64,000 nucleotides of DNA from Oxalobacteraceae bacterium (GTDB lineage Bacteria; Pseudomonadota; Gammaproteobacteria; Burkholderiales; Burkholderiaceae_D). Made by a program: the position numbers and the translations under genes. The DNA lies in the NCBI GenBank assembly GCA_027484285.1, contig JAIXTG010000200.1, forward strand, positions 1 to 64,000. Direction: 5' to 3'. The notes under the pieces are model-generated. The model ran no database searches. It saw only the letters and a program-made list of their open reading frames with translations, and was not told where the DNA came from. Positions within the stretch are counted from its first letter, which is position 1. Each line of letters begins with the position of its first letter. Positions 34,546-42,198 of the stretch are shown in pieces.

Positions 34546-35142
34546 ATGTCCGCACAAACCACGCCGATCACCGAACGCCAACTGGACCTCATCACTCGCG
34601 CCCATTGCGATGCCAATGGCCTGATCGAGCCACTGCTCGAACTCAAGGGCGGCGCCAAGCTCAAGATGATCGCCAGCCTCGCGCAGCGCGGGCTGATCGA
34701 GCAGCAAGGCGGCCAGTGGCGTCTGACCTCGGCAGCCATCGCCATCATCAAGGGCGAGGCGCAGCCGGAAGATGTGCTGCCGCCGACGGTGGCCACCAGC
34801 GTTGCCACGCCGCCCCTGGCCGACGATCCGGAGCTGGAAGCAGCGGTCGCCGCCGCCGAGGCCAGCTGGCAACAGGACCAGCCCGGTGCCGCCCCCAAGC
34901 GCGGTCGCGAGCACAGCAAGCAGGAGCTGGTGATCGAGATGTTGAAACGCCCCGAGGGCGCCACCATCGCGCAGATCTGCGAGGCCACGGGCTGGCAGGC
35001 GCACACGGTACGCGGCACCTTTGCCGGCGCGCTCAAGAAGAAGTTGGGCCTGACCATCGTCTCCGAGAAGATCGAAGGGCCTGCTGGCACGCCGGGCGCA
35101 GGACAGCGCCTTTACCGCATTGCCGAGGAAGCCACCGCGTGA
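34546..35142 (+). CDS. DUF3489 protein, winged-helix-like
   Basis: The 198-aa protein has two parts: an N-terminal region (ITERQLDLITRAHCDANGLIEPLLELKGGAK) that resembles a winged helix, and a C-terminal DUF3489 domain (ELVIEMLKRPEGATIAQICEATGWQAHTVRGTFAGALKKKLGL), also a likely DNA-binding fold. The linker is acidic. It is the only member of the array that clearly looks like a regulator. It has an AAGGAG site but no leader element, being 27 nt after the previous gene. Confidence 0.85.
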   Translation: MSAQTTPITERQLDLITRAHCDANGLIEPLLELKGGAKLKMIASLAQRGLIEQQGGQWRLTSAAIAIIKGEAQPEDVLPPTVATSVATPPLADDPELEAAVAAAEASWQQDQPGAAPKRGREHSKQELVIEMLKRPEGATIAQICEATGWQAHTVRGTFAGALKKKLGLTIVSEKIEGPAGTPGAGQRLYRIAEEATA

Positions 35143-35336
35143 GCACGCAGCCCGACGACCCGATCCCGGCAGACCTGTTGCCAGACTTGCTGGAGGCCTG
35201 CCGGGAGATCGCCCGGATGAAGCATCCGAGCATCGAGCACCTGCTGCGCCACCGGGGATTTGGCTTCGAGGCCGACCGCATCGCCGATCTGGTGCTGGCG
35301 ATTGAAGCCCTTGATGGCCACCGCGATGCAGATTGA
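35139..35336 (+). CDS. Small phage protein, unknown
   Basis: A 65-aa acidic helical protein starting at a GTG that overlaps the DUF3489 stop by 4 nt (GTGA), so the two are coupled. Sequence LLPDLLEACREIARMKHPSIEHLL. Its short length and its stop inside the next leader element make it easy to miss. Confidence 0.65.
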   Translation: MSTQPDDPIPADLLPDLLEACREIARMKHPSIEHLLRHRGFGFEADRIADLVLAIEALDGHRDAD

Positions 35337-35389
35337 GCTTGGCTTCCCTGGCGACCAGCGCGTGAATGCTGCTGTCACCCACCGCCAAC
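35336..35389 (+). repeat. Fixed-spacing leader element, copy 3 (diverged)
   Basis: TTGGCT (35339-35344), 20 nt, then AATGCTG (35365-35371) where the other copies have CATACAG; ACCAGCGCGTG precedes it. The spacing is kept although the right half has changed. It begins at the stop codon of the upstream 65-aa gene. Confidence 0.7.
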
Positions 35390-35403
35390 CAAAGGACGCC
35401 ACC

Positions 35404-35889
35404 ATGACCACGACCAGCCACACACCTAACAACAAACCGATCCGTGCCCGCTTTGCCCGCAAGCCCTGCGACCTGGACGAGGTGCTGCACAACGCCGACC
35501 CCAGTGCACCGCTCGAGCCCATCGAGATCGAGTTGCACAAGGAACTGACCGAGGCTGAATACGACGCCTTCGCCAAAACGCTGCTGCAGGATCGGGACTG
35601 GCTGGCCGGACTCGGCGGTCACGCGGATGGGCGCCGGCGCGTGGTGGCTGTCAGCGCGCCAGGGCGCACAACCGTGTTTGTCGATCCCTCGGGCAGCCGC
35701 TACGGGCGCTACGTTGGCATTGCCGAAGCGACGCCGGTCACCGATGACGACCAGGCCGGCGCGATTGGCTGGCTGATCGACAACCGTCGCCCAGAGGTGT
35801 CGCGGGAGCAGGCGATCCGCACCCTGCGCCGGGCGCTGTCGGGCGATCCCTCCGCCCTGCGCATCCTCGACAGACTGGCCGACCAGTGA
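35404..35889 (+). CDS. Phage protein of unknown function, alpha/beta
   Basis: A 161-aa protein (PIRARFARKPCDLDEVLHNADP at the start; EIELHKELTEAEYDAFAKTLLQDRDWLAGLGG in the middle; WLIDNRRPEVSREQAIRTL at the end). It appears as one globular domain. The ATG at 35404 follows AAAGGACG; the longer upstream frame runs through the leader element and is rejected. Confidence 0.75.
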   Translation: MTTTSHTPNNKPIRARFARKPCDLDEVLHNADPSAPLEPIEIELHKELTEAEYDAFAKTLLQDRDWLAGLGGHADGRRRVVAVSAPGRTTVFVDPSGSRYGRYVGIAEATPVTDDDQAGAIGWLIDNRRPEVSREQAIRTLRRALSGDPSALRILDRLADQ

Positions 35890-35910
35890 TCAAAAAATGA
35901 TTGATGAATC

Positions 35911-35962
35911 GCTTGGCTTCAGTGGCCCGAAGCGCGTTCATACAGGTGTCGCAACGATCAAC
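35911..35962 (+). repeat. Fixed-spacing leader element, copy 4
   Basis: TTGGCT (35913-35918), 20 nt, CATACAG (35939-35945), followed by GTGTCGCAACGATCAAC, which is also found in copy 5. Confidence 0.8.
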
Positions 35963-35980
35963 AGAGAAGGAGAGCACACC

Positions 35981-36250
35981 ATGAACACCCCCCGCGAATT
36001 TCAAGCCCAGCACGCCGAACACCGCGCCCATGAGGCCCTGGCCCAAGCCCGATCCACCCTGGAACGGGCCTTGCGCGAACTGGATCGCTACACCAGCCGC
36101 TTCGAGGAAGCCGAGTCGCTGCGCGACAAGGCCGATGTGATGAACTGGACCCTGAATGAACTGGCCTGCAACATCACGCCCAACCTGCGCCTGGACCTGA
36201 TCGCCAGCGCCCAGGCGGAACTGGTGCGCGCCGACACGATGGCCGAATAA
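35981..36250 (+). CDS. Small coiled-coil phage protein
   Basis: An 89-aa helical protein with heptad-like charge pattern (HEALAQARSTLERALRELDRYTSRFEEAESLRDKAD). The site GAAGGAG precedes the ATG at 35981. Unknown function; likely a dimer. Confidence 0.7.
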   Translation: MNTPREFQAQHAEHRAHEALAQARSTLERALRELDRYTSRFEEAESLRDKADVMNWTLNELACNITPNLRLDLIASAQAELVRADTMAE

Positions 36251-36260
36251 GGGGCTTCGG

Positions 36261-36340
36261 AGCCAAGCGCAAAAAGATCGAACAGGCGCTTGGCTTCCAT
36301 CTCGAACAGCGCGTTACTACGGGTGTCGCAACGATCAACC
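36261..36340 (+). repeat. Fixed-spacing leader element, copy 5, with hairpin
   Basis: TTGGCT (36290-36295), 20 nt, ACTACGG (36316-36322; matches 4 of 7 of CATACAG), followed by GTGTCGCAACGATCAAC. The arm AGCCAAGCGC at 36261-36270 pairs perfectly with GCGCTTGGCT ending at 36296, giving a 10-bp hairpin with a 15-16 nt loop. Confidence 0.75.
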
Positions 36341-36354
36341 ACCAGGAGCCAGAG

Positions 36355-36723
36355 ATGAACACCACCACCCAGATTCCCGCCACCCAGAACGAGTCGTGGG
36401 GCTTTTACGGCACGATGAATGAACAGGCCAAAGCCGCCTGGCCACTGGCCATGGCTGCGATCTCGGATGCCACCTACCAGCCTCTCGAGTCGGTCCGCAC
36501 CTTCCTCGACAGCCGCCACGGTCGCCACTTTACCGACGATGTGCAAAACGGTCTCTACTCCGGCGCCACCCTGGCCGACGCGATCAACGCCGCCACGCGG
36601 CGTTGGATGGGCTGGACGATTGGCCGCAGCACCAGCAAACAGTACGGCATCCCCAAGGGCCTTCCCTACCTGACGGGCTTCGTGATCCACTGCGAGATCG
36701 TCGAAGAGTCCCTGGCGGCGTGA
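36355..36723 (+). CDS. Phage protein of unknown function
   Basis: A 122-aa alpha/beta protein with an aromatic-rich C-terminal half (RWMGWTIGRSTSKQYGIPKG). It has a CAGGAG site. A helical region (VRTFLDSRHGRHFTDDVQNG) resembles small phage proteins next to the DUF7220 gene in other prophages. No function recognised. Confidence 0.7.
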   Translation: MNTTTQIPATQNESWGFYGTMNEQAKAAWPLAMAAISDATYQPLESVRTFLDSRHGRHFTDDVQNGLYSGATLADAINAATRRWMGWTIGRSTSKQYGIPKGLPYLTGFVIHCEIVEESLAA

Positions 36724-36733
36724 GGAGCACAAC

Positions 36734-36940
36734 GTGGCCGCCATCTCCACCACCCCACAACTCGAAGCCCACTACGACCAGTTCATCGCCGAACTGACGG
36801 CACTCACCCGCAAGTACGGCGTCGCTATCCAGTCGGTCGGTGGCGTGATCTTGGCCGACGCGCCCGGAGATTTTCGCGACGTCACCTACATCGCCGACAT
36901 CAGCAGCGGCGATCTTTATCCGGAGTTTCCGGACAGCTGA
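36734..36940 (+). CDS. Small phage protein, unknown
   Basis: A 68-aa protein with GTG start and a strong GAGGAG site, 10 nt after the previous stop. It has a helix (LEAHYDQFIAELTALTRKYG) and a beta hairpin (VAIQSVGGVILADAP). Its end overlaps the convergent DUF7220 gene by 25 bp. Confidence 0.65.
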   Translation: MAAISTTPQLEAHYDQFIAELTALTRKYGVAIQSVGGVILADAPGDFRDVTYIADISSGDLYPEFPDS

Positions 36941-37152
36941 CGAATACGCAACGCCTCGAAGGTCCGGCGCAGCACGTAGCTCCTGACCAGCGACACAGCC
37001 GTGAAGATCAGGCCGATCACCAGGTTCTGCTGCAATGTGGCGTGCAGACCGAAAAGCGGAAACACCGCCCATTGGGTGGCCACCGCCACGCCATAGCCGA
37101 CCAGCACATTGGTCACGGCTTCCACCAGCGACATCCAGCGCGACTGCTTCAC
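36916..37152 (-). CDS. DUF7220-like small membrane protein
   Basis: A 78-aa protein with two membrane helices (VTNVLVGYGVAVATQWAVFPLFG and NLVIGLIFTAVSLVRSYVLRR). The start SLVEAVTNVLVGYG and the end SYVLRRTFEALR are common to a family widespread in prophages (DUF7220, named with moderate trust). It overlaps the methyltransferase stop by 4 nt. Confidence 0.8.
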   Translation of the reverse strand: MKQSRWMSLVEAVTNVLVGYGVAVATQWAVFPLFGLHATLQQNLVIGLIFTAVSLVRSYVLRRTFEALRIRQLSGNSG

Positions 37153-38444
37153 AGCGCCTCCTCGGCATCCATTACATCGCTGGCGTCGGCAGCATCGGCT
37201 GTGCCGACCAGGTCATCGAAGCGGATGCCATCCGATTCCCGTACCGCCTGCGCCCCTGCGTATTCCTGCCAGCGGCGAACAATCACGTCGACGTACTTTG
37301 GGTCGAGCTCGATGAGCCGTGCCTGACGACCGGACTTCTCAGCGGCGATCAGCGTGGTACCGGAGCCGCCGAAGGGATCGAGTACCACATCGCCCGGGCG
37401 GCTGGAGTTGCGGATGGCGCGCTCGACCAATTCCACCGGCTTCATCGTCGGGTGCAGGTCATTGACGCGTGGCTTGTTGAAGTGCCACACGTCTCCCTGG
37501 TCACGGTCACCGCACCAGTGGCGCGTCGTACCCTCGGGCCAGCCGTAGAGGATCGGCTCGTACTGGCGCTGGTAGTCCGAGCGCCCGAGCGTAAAGGTGT
37601 TCTTCGCCCAGATGATGAAGGTCGACCACTTGCCGCCGGCAGCGCGGAAGGCGGACTGCAGCGTATCGAGCTCACTGGAGGACATGGCGATGTAGATCGC
37701 CCCCTGGCAGTGCGCGATCATCGGTGTCAGCGCCGCCTTGAGGAAAGGTTCGAAGTCCTCGCCGAGGTTGTCGTTCAAGATTGGGCGGTTGGTGCCACGC
37801 ATCTTGTCCTTGGCGCTGTTGGCGTAGTTAACCCCATAGGGCGGATCAGTGAAGGTCATCGCTGCCTTCTCGCCAGCCATCAGCAGGGTGTAGCTGGCGG
37901 CATCGGTGCTGTCGCCACACAGCAAGCGGTGCTGGCCCATGATCCAGACATCACCAGGCTTGGACACTGGGGTGACCGGGACCTCGGGGGCGGCATCCTC
38001 ATCGGTATGGCCCTCGGTGGTGCTTTCCTCGCCGACCATGATCTCCAGGAGCTCGTCGGCATCGAAGCCAGTGAGCGCGAGATCGAAGTCGGCCTCCTGC
38101 AGCTCGGCCAGTTCCAGACGCAACAGTTCCTCGTCCCATCCGGCGTTCTCGGCGATCTTGTTGTCGGCGATCACCAGAGCCCGACGCTGGGTCGGGGTGA
38201 GATGCTCAAGCACCACCACCGGCACGCTAGCCAACCCCAGCTTGCGCGCCGCCGCCAAACGCCCGTGACCGGCCACGATCACGCCGTCCGACCCGGCCAG
38301 GATTGGCGCGGTAAAGCCGAACTCGGCGATGCTCGCCGCGATCTGGGCGATCTGGGCCTCGGAGTGGGTGCGGGCATTTCGGATATAGGGCAACAGGCGC
38401 TCGATAGGCCAGTGCTCCAGTTTGTCAGCGAGCCAGGCTTGCAT
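37149..38444 (-). CDS. ParB-domain DNA methyltransferase fusion, DPPY type
   Basis: The 431-aa protein joins an N-terminal ParB/sulfiredoxin-like domain (about 5-100; GVIVAGHGRLAAARKLGL, QRRALVIADNKI) to an N6/N4 methyltransferase domain with TDPPYG at 199-204 and SAM motif DPFGGSGTT at 356-364. The DPPY motif is usual for N6-adenine enzymes. The ATG at 38444 has GGAG and overlaps the end of the next methyltransferase by 20 nt. Solitary phage enzymes of this kind protect or mark phage DNA; no restriction enzyme is next to it. Confidence 0.9.
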   Translation of the reverse strand: MQAWLADKLEHWPIERLLPYIRNARTHSEAQIAQIAASIAEFGFTAPILAGSDGVIVAGHGRLAAARKLGLASVPVVVLEHLTPTQRRALVIADNKIAENAGWDEELLRLELAELQEADFDLALTGFDADELLEIMVGEESTTEGHTDEDAAPEVPVTPVSKPGDVWIMGQHRLLCGDSTDAASYTLLMAGEKAAMTFTDPPYGVNYANSAKDKMRGTNRPILNDNLGEDFEPFLKAALTPMIAHCQGAIYIAMSSSELDTLQSAFRAAGGKWSTFIIWAKNTFTLGRSDYQRQYEPILYGWPEGTTRHWCGDRDQGDVWHFNKPRVNDLHPTMKPVELVERAIRNSSRPGDVVLDPFGGSGTTLIAAEKSGRQARLIELDPKYVDVIVRRWQEYAGAQAVRESDGIRFDDLVGTADAADASDVMDAEEAL

Positions 38445-39849
38445 CGGTGTTCTCCAGTCGTTCTGATTCGACCTCGGCAAAGGTCTGTCCGGTGGCCAGC
38501 AAGGTCACCGGGATGTCGGGGTGGTTTTGTTGGAAGCGCTTGACCGCCACGTCGGTGTAGGACGGGGCCAGTTCGATGGCGCGGGCCACGCGATTCGTCT
38601 TCTGCGCGGCCAGGATCGTGGTACCGGAGCCGCCGAAGGGCTCGAAGACGATGTCGCCCGGGTCCGAGTAGGCCAGCAGGATGTGCTCGGGCAGGGCCAC
38701 CGGAAATACCGCCGGATGGTCGATGTCCCGACCGATCTTGCCCTTGTGGCGCATGAGGCGGATCACGCTGTCCGGGATGCGGTAGTCCTGGGTGGGCTGC
38801 CCGGCATGGGTCCAACCACCGACTTCACCATCCTTGCCGCGCATCGCCGTCGATGATCCATCGGCGCGCAGGTGCGAGTCCTGACCGGCGTGCTTGCACG
38901 GCACGATCTTGTTGGGCTTCCTGCTCTGGCGGTTGAAGTGGAAGACAAACTCGAAGCTGGGGGCCAACCGCCCGGCCCAGTCACCGGGCATCCCCGGTCC
39001 CTGGTCCCAGACGTACCAGCCAAAGCGTCGCCAGCCTTGCTGGCGCATCCAGGCGAGCCAGCCGTCCCAATACGGGATCACTTCGTTGTCGCGGTGGATC
39101 AGACCCAGATTGACCAGCACCTGGCCGTCGCCGGCCATCGGCAGGTTGGCGAAGACGCCGCGCATCAGCGCATCCCAGTCGGCGATACCCTGGGTGTAGT
39201 CACGCTGCTGGCCGTAGGGCGGGCTGGTGAAGCACAGGCTCGCCCGGTCGCCCACCATCAACGCGGCGACCATGGACGGGTCGGTCGAGTCGCCGCAGAT
39301 CAGGCGGTGGGCACCCAGTTGCCAGATGTCGCCCGGCTGACTGACCGGAGTGGCCGGCGCATCCGGGATATCCTCATCCTCGGGTTCGGCAATGGGCGCA
39401 GCCTCATCGGCACGCTTGGTCTCTTCGATATCGCCAAGCAGGTCGGCCAGTTCCTCATCGCTGAATCCGGTCAATGCCAGATCGAAGCCCGCTGCTGACA
39501 GGTCAGCCAACTCGACGGCGAGCAGTTCCTGATCCCATCCGGCCTGCAGCGCCAGCTGGTTGTCGGCCAGGATGTAGGCGCGACGCTGGGTGGGCGTCAG
39601 GTGGTCGAGCACCACCACGGGCACGGCGTCCAGATCGAGCTTTCTGGCGGCGGCCAAGCGACCATGACCAGCGAGAATGCCGCCGTCTTCCGACACCAGC
39701 AGCGGCGCGGTAAAGCCAAACTCGACGATGCTGGCGGCGATCTGCGCCACCTGTGTGTCGGAGTGAGTCCGGGCATTTCTCTGGTAGGGCTTGAGCCGAT
39801 CCAGTGGCCACATCTCGATACGGCTGGCCATGGCAGGAGTGACGGTCAT
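38425..39849 (-). CDS. ParB-domain DNA methyltransferase fusion, SPPY type
   Basis: A 474-aa relative of the previous gene with the same layout: ParB-like domain (about 5-105; GGILAGHGRLAAARKLDL), catalytic TSPPYGQ at 208-214 and EPFGGSGTT at 403-411. SPPY is usual for N4-cytosine enzymes, so the two enzymes may make different marks. The central target recognition region (about 215-390) is unlike that of the first enzyme. It overlaps the small terminase stop by 4 nt. Confidence 0.9.
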   Translation of the reverse strand: MTVTPAMASRIEMWPLDRLKPYQRNARTHSDTQVAQIAASIVEFGFTAPLLVSEDGGILAGHGRLAAARKLDLDAVPVVVLDHLTPTQRRAYILADNQLALQAGWDQELLAVELADLSAAGFDLALTGFSDEELADLLGDIEETKRADEAAPIAEPEDEDIPDAPATPVSQPGDIWQLGAHRLICGDSTDPSMVAALMVGDRASLCFTSPPYGQQRDYTQGIADWDALMRGVFANLPMAGDGQVLVNLGLIHRDNEVIPYWDGWLAWMRQQGWRRFGWYVWDQGPGMPGDWAGRLAPSFEFVFHFNRQSRKPNKIVPCKHAGQDSHLRADGSSTAMRGKDGEVGGWTHAGQPTQDYRIPDSVIRLMRHKGKIGRDIDHPAVFPVALPEHILLAYSDPGDIVFEPFGGSGTTILAAQKTNRVARAIELAPSYTDVAVKRFQQNHPDIPVTLLATGQTFAEVESERLENTDASLAR

Positions 39850-40406
39850 CGTGAGAGTTCCTCCAGGGCTTCGCGGATCGCCTCCATCAGCAGGTCTTCC
39901 ACCACGCGCTGGTCGGGCTGCGCGACCACGGCCGCCACGATCTGCGGGGCGAGCTTGCGAGGGATTTGCTGGATGCGGTCACGCAACAGCCGTGCGAGGT
40001 TGAAGTGCTTGACCTTCACCTCGTCGGCGTTGAGCAGCTTGCCCGTGCGTTCTTCGAATTCGAGCTTGGCCAGACGCGCGGCATAGGCCTCGCGGATGGC
40101 GCGGCTGGTCTGGTAGTCAGGTGCGGCAGCCCGAGTTTCCAGAGGCGGCTGCAGCTCACGGTTAGCAACCGGTGCCGTGGAAACCGGGGTGGAAACAGGC
40201 GGGGTTGCCACCTTGGCTGCAGGCTTCGCGGCGCCGGTGTTCAGGTTCTGCGACGGCAGCGTGTTTCGCGCCCACTGGGCATCGGCTTTGGCCGGGTCAA
40301 TGGTGCCGTCGGGTTCTTTGCTGATGCGCCCAGCCTTGATGGCCTTGGCCACAGCGGTGTGGCTCACGCCACGGTGTTGGGCATAGGCCCGGATGGACAG
40401 TCCCAT
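39846..40406 (-). CDS. Terminase small subunit, Nu1-like
   Basis: The 186-aa protein starts with a helix-turn-helix (GLSIRAYAQHRGVSHTAVAKAIKAGRI) followed by DPAKADAQWARNT, a Pro/Thr/Ala linker, and a helical dimer region (AAPDYQTSRAIREAYAARLAKLEFEERTGKLLNADEVK). This is the pattern of Nu1-type small terminases that recognise the packaging site. GGAGGAA precedes the ATG. It lies about 6 kb from the large subunit, an unusual gap filled by methyltransferases and the inverted gene array. Confidence 0.8.
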   Translation of the reverse strand: MGLSIRAYAQHRGVSHTAVAKAIKAGRISKEPDGTIDPAKADAQWARNTLPSQNLNTGAAKPAAKVATPPVSTPVSTAPVANRELQPPLETRAAAPDYQTSRAIREAYAARLAKLEFEERTGKLLNADEVKVKHFNLARLLRDRIQQIPRKLAPQIVAAVVAQPDQRVVEDLLMEAIREALEELSR

Positions 40407-40563
40407 CGCATTCCTCCGGGCCGGGCGGGTCAATCAATCGGAAATCGGCTGGATCGTTGTGGGCTCCCTCGGGGTGGCAACTGGCAACCTGTTTTCGGCT
40501 CTGACGCTAGGCAGGCGTCGCGCTGCGCGCGGCCCCCGCGTTTCAGATGGCCCGGGAGGACCC

Positions 40564-40590
40564 GTCAGATGTGTCAGATGCGTCAGGTCG
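40564..40590. repeat. Three tandem 9-bp repeats GTCAGATGY
   Basis: GTCAGATGT, GTCAGATGC and GTCAGGTCG follow each other directly, at the 3' end of the gene at 40583 and upstream of the small terminase gene. Similar CGTCAGA words occur in the inverted repeat at 43828-43915. They could be protein binding sites; the rest of the 40407-40582 gap shows no gene. Confidence 0.5.
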
Positions 40591-41155
40591 CACGGGTGAG
40601 TTCCTCGCGCAGCGCCCGCTCCATCTGCCGTTGGTACTCCCGCAGCGCCACGCTGCGTACCGTGTCGGCCATGCCAAAGCGCGGCTCGACCTTCTGCTGA
40701 CGGCGCAGCAGGTACAAGGCCAGGATGCGCTTCTCGTCACGGCGCTCGAACACGGCTCCGGCACGGTAGAACACGTTCTTCTTCGCCATCACCTGGCCCG
40801 GCCACTGGCTCTTGGGGATGACGCGGGTCTGGGCGGTCTGTGCCATCGGCCCGACCGGAATCGCCAGCTTGCCGGTCTTGGTACCACCGGTTTCCTGTAG
40901 CGCCATGAAGCGGTCGCGCGACCAGATTTCCGCCATCAGCGTGCGCGGCTTGGCGGGCGTCACACCGATGCCCCGACTGATCCACGGCCGGCGCAGGTTG
41001 AAGCGCTCGGGCAGGCCATCGCGCACCGCATCACGGGCATCGAAGGCCGTGCGGGTCAGTGCTTTGGCGGCGGCGTTGGGGACGTACCGCCGGGCGAACT
41101 CCGAGAGGTGCTCGGTTGCCCTGGCCACATCGGCGGTGACATCAAGTTTCAGCAT
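40583..41155 (-). CDS. Phage protein resembling minor tail/virion proteins
   Basis: A 190-aa basic protein starting MLKLDVTADVARATEHLSEFARRYVPNAAAKALTRTAFDARDAVRDGLP, a pattern like minor tail protein Z or gp10-type head-tail proteins, where an N-terminal helical part precedes a beta core. It ends in REYQRQMERALREELTRAT. It lies apart from the other structural genes, upstream of the small terminase. Assignment is tentative. Confidence 0.6.
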   Translation of the reverse strand: MLKLDVTADVARATEHLSEFARRYVPNAAAKALTRTAFDARDAVRDGLPERFNLRRPWISRGIGVTPAKPRTLMAEIWSRDRFMALQETGGTKTGKLAIPVGPMAQTAQTRVIPKSQWPGQVMAKKNVFYRAGAVFERRDEKRILALYLLRRQQKVEPRFGMADTVRSVALREYQRQMERALREELTRAT

Positions 41156-41345
41156 CGGCGGGCTTCCGGCGGCGCGGGGTGGCGGGCGCTTCGGTTTCGG
41201 CAGAAGGCTCGGCAGCAATGCCGGCCTGCTGCGCCAGGATCTGTTCGGCAGTGGCGGCATCGACCTCGACCGTCAGGCCAGGGGCGAGCGAGCGCGCACC
41301 GCCAGCGCCGGTGAGGATCACCGGGCGGGTGATGAGAAGTTTCAT
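41142..41345 (-). CDS. Small phage protein, unknown
   Basis: A 67-aa protein with a strand-rich N-terminal part (KLLITRPVILTGAGGARSLAPGLTVEVD) and a basic Pro/Arg-rich tail (PATPRRRKPADAET). It resembles small phage head-joining or decoration-like proteins in layout. Overlaps the next gene by 14 nt. GGAG precedes the ATG. Confidence 0.6.
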   Translation of the reverse strand: MKLLITRPVILTGAGGARSLAPGLTVEVDAATAEQILAQQAGIAAEPSAETEAPATPRRRKPADAET

Positions 41346-41400
41346 GGGGGAGTCTCCAAGGCTGGGCAGTCGGGCGAGCGCCCAGCCCAGAAACGACAAC

Positions 41401-41425
41401 GCCCACCAAGGTCTCCCCGGTGGGC
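41401..41425 (-). terminator. Possible weak terminator after the NYN gene
   Basis: A 7-bp stem GCCCACC/GGTGGGC with an 11-nt loop lies about 50 bp downstream of the NYN gene stop. On the minus strand it is followed by GTTGTCGTTTC, a poor T tract. May only be a stable hairpin. Confidence 0.4.
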
Positions 41426-41472
41426 GCAGCTATCAGCAGTACGTGAATACTCTACCTTGTGTGTTCAAACAT

Positions 41473-42180
41473 TCAACTAGGTTTTGTCGCCGGGGGCTGA
41501 AAATTTTTGGGCGGCGTATATTTTTTCGGGCGCTCAATCACCGCAGGGTCAGCAAGCACTAATTTTTCCGGGAAGAGGTTACGGGCAAAATGTGCCTCGG
41601 TCACCCTGATCCTGCCATTAGCCGCATTTTCCAGTGCTTTGGATCGGTTGAGACGCCGCTCAGGGATAGCCACCCGGATTTCTTTTTTAGGGAACGCCTC
41701 CCTAACAACACGAATCGCCGGAGCCAAATCGGTATCTGCTGTGAAGATGATCGCCTTGTCGAAAGCATCCTCGAAAGCGAGCCTGACCAGATAAACAGCC
41801 AGATTGACGTCACTTTCTTTTTCTTCGTGACCATCCCACTCGTGTTTGCAGCTCGGGCACTTACGGGGCTTCTTCTTAAAGGTCCCCATCACATCCTTGA
41901 TTCCGGACGCCTTCAGAGCAGCCACGTAGGCGCGATGGCGATCCTGCGCGTCTTGGTTAATCCAACCAGCATAGGCCGAGAAGTAATATCCGCCTACCAA
42001 CACGTCGTTCTTTGGATGAATGAGCGCTTTGCTCAGAGACCAGATATCAAGCCACTTGAGATAATGCTTGGTGTTTGTGGGCCGCCTAGTTTTCGGGTCG
42101 CGATCCAAGTCGTCAATGGCATGGTAAAGATTGAAGCCATCTACGAAAACTACCACACGATTCTGATCGTTTTTCTCCAA
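41473..42180 (-). CDS. NYN-domain (PIN-like) ribonuclease
   Basis: The 235-aa protein has the acidic active-site residues of the NYN family: Asp14 in VFVDGFN, Asp124 in KESDVNLA and Asp149/Asp151 in FTADTDLAPAI. A Cys108-x2-Cys111 pair (CPSC) suggests a zinc-binding insertion, although only one Cys pair is present. NYN proteins are metal-dependent RNases related to PIN toxins. The start is uncertain: the TTG at 42180 follows a GGGGG run, and no ATG is available upstream of the catalytic Asp. Base composition is more AT-rich than the phage genes around it, a sign of separate acquisition. It follows a promoter and three structured RNA repeats on the same strand. Confidence 0.82.
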   Translation of the reverse strand: MEKNDQNRVVVFVDGFNLYHAIDDLDRDPKTRRPTNTKHYLKWLDIWSLSKALIHPKNDVLVGGYYFSAYAGWINQDAQDRHRAYVAALKASGIKDVMGTFKKKPRKCPSCKHEWDGHEEKESDVNLAVYLVRLAFEDAFDKAIIFTADTDLAPAIRVVREAFPKKEIRVAIPERRLNRSKALENAANGRIRVTEAHFARNLFPEKLVLADPAVIERPKKYTPPKNFQPPATKPS

Positions 42181-42198
42181 AGCAGACCCCCAAAATGA

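Noticed and set aside
36287-36322. Integron attC sites for the fixed-spacing elements
   Set aside because: Only two of five copies have a paired upstream arm and there is no R'/R'' core or integron integrase; fixed 20-nt spacing fits promoter or operator better.
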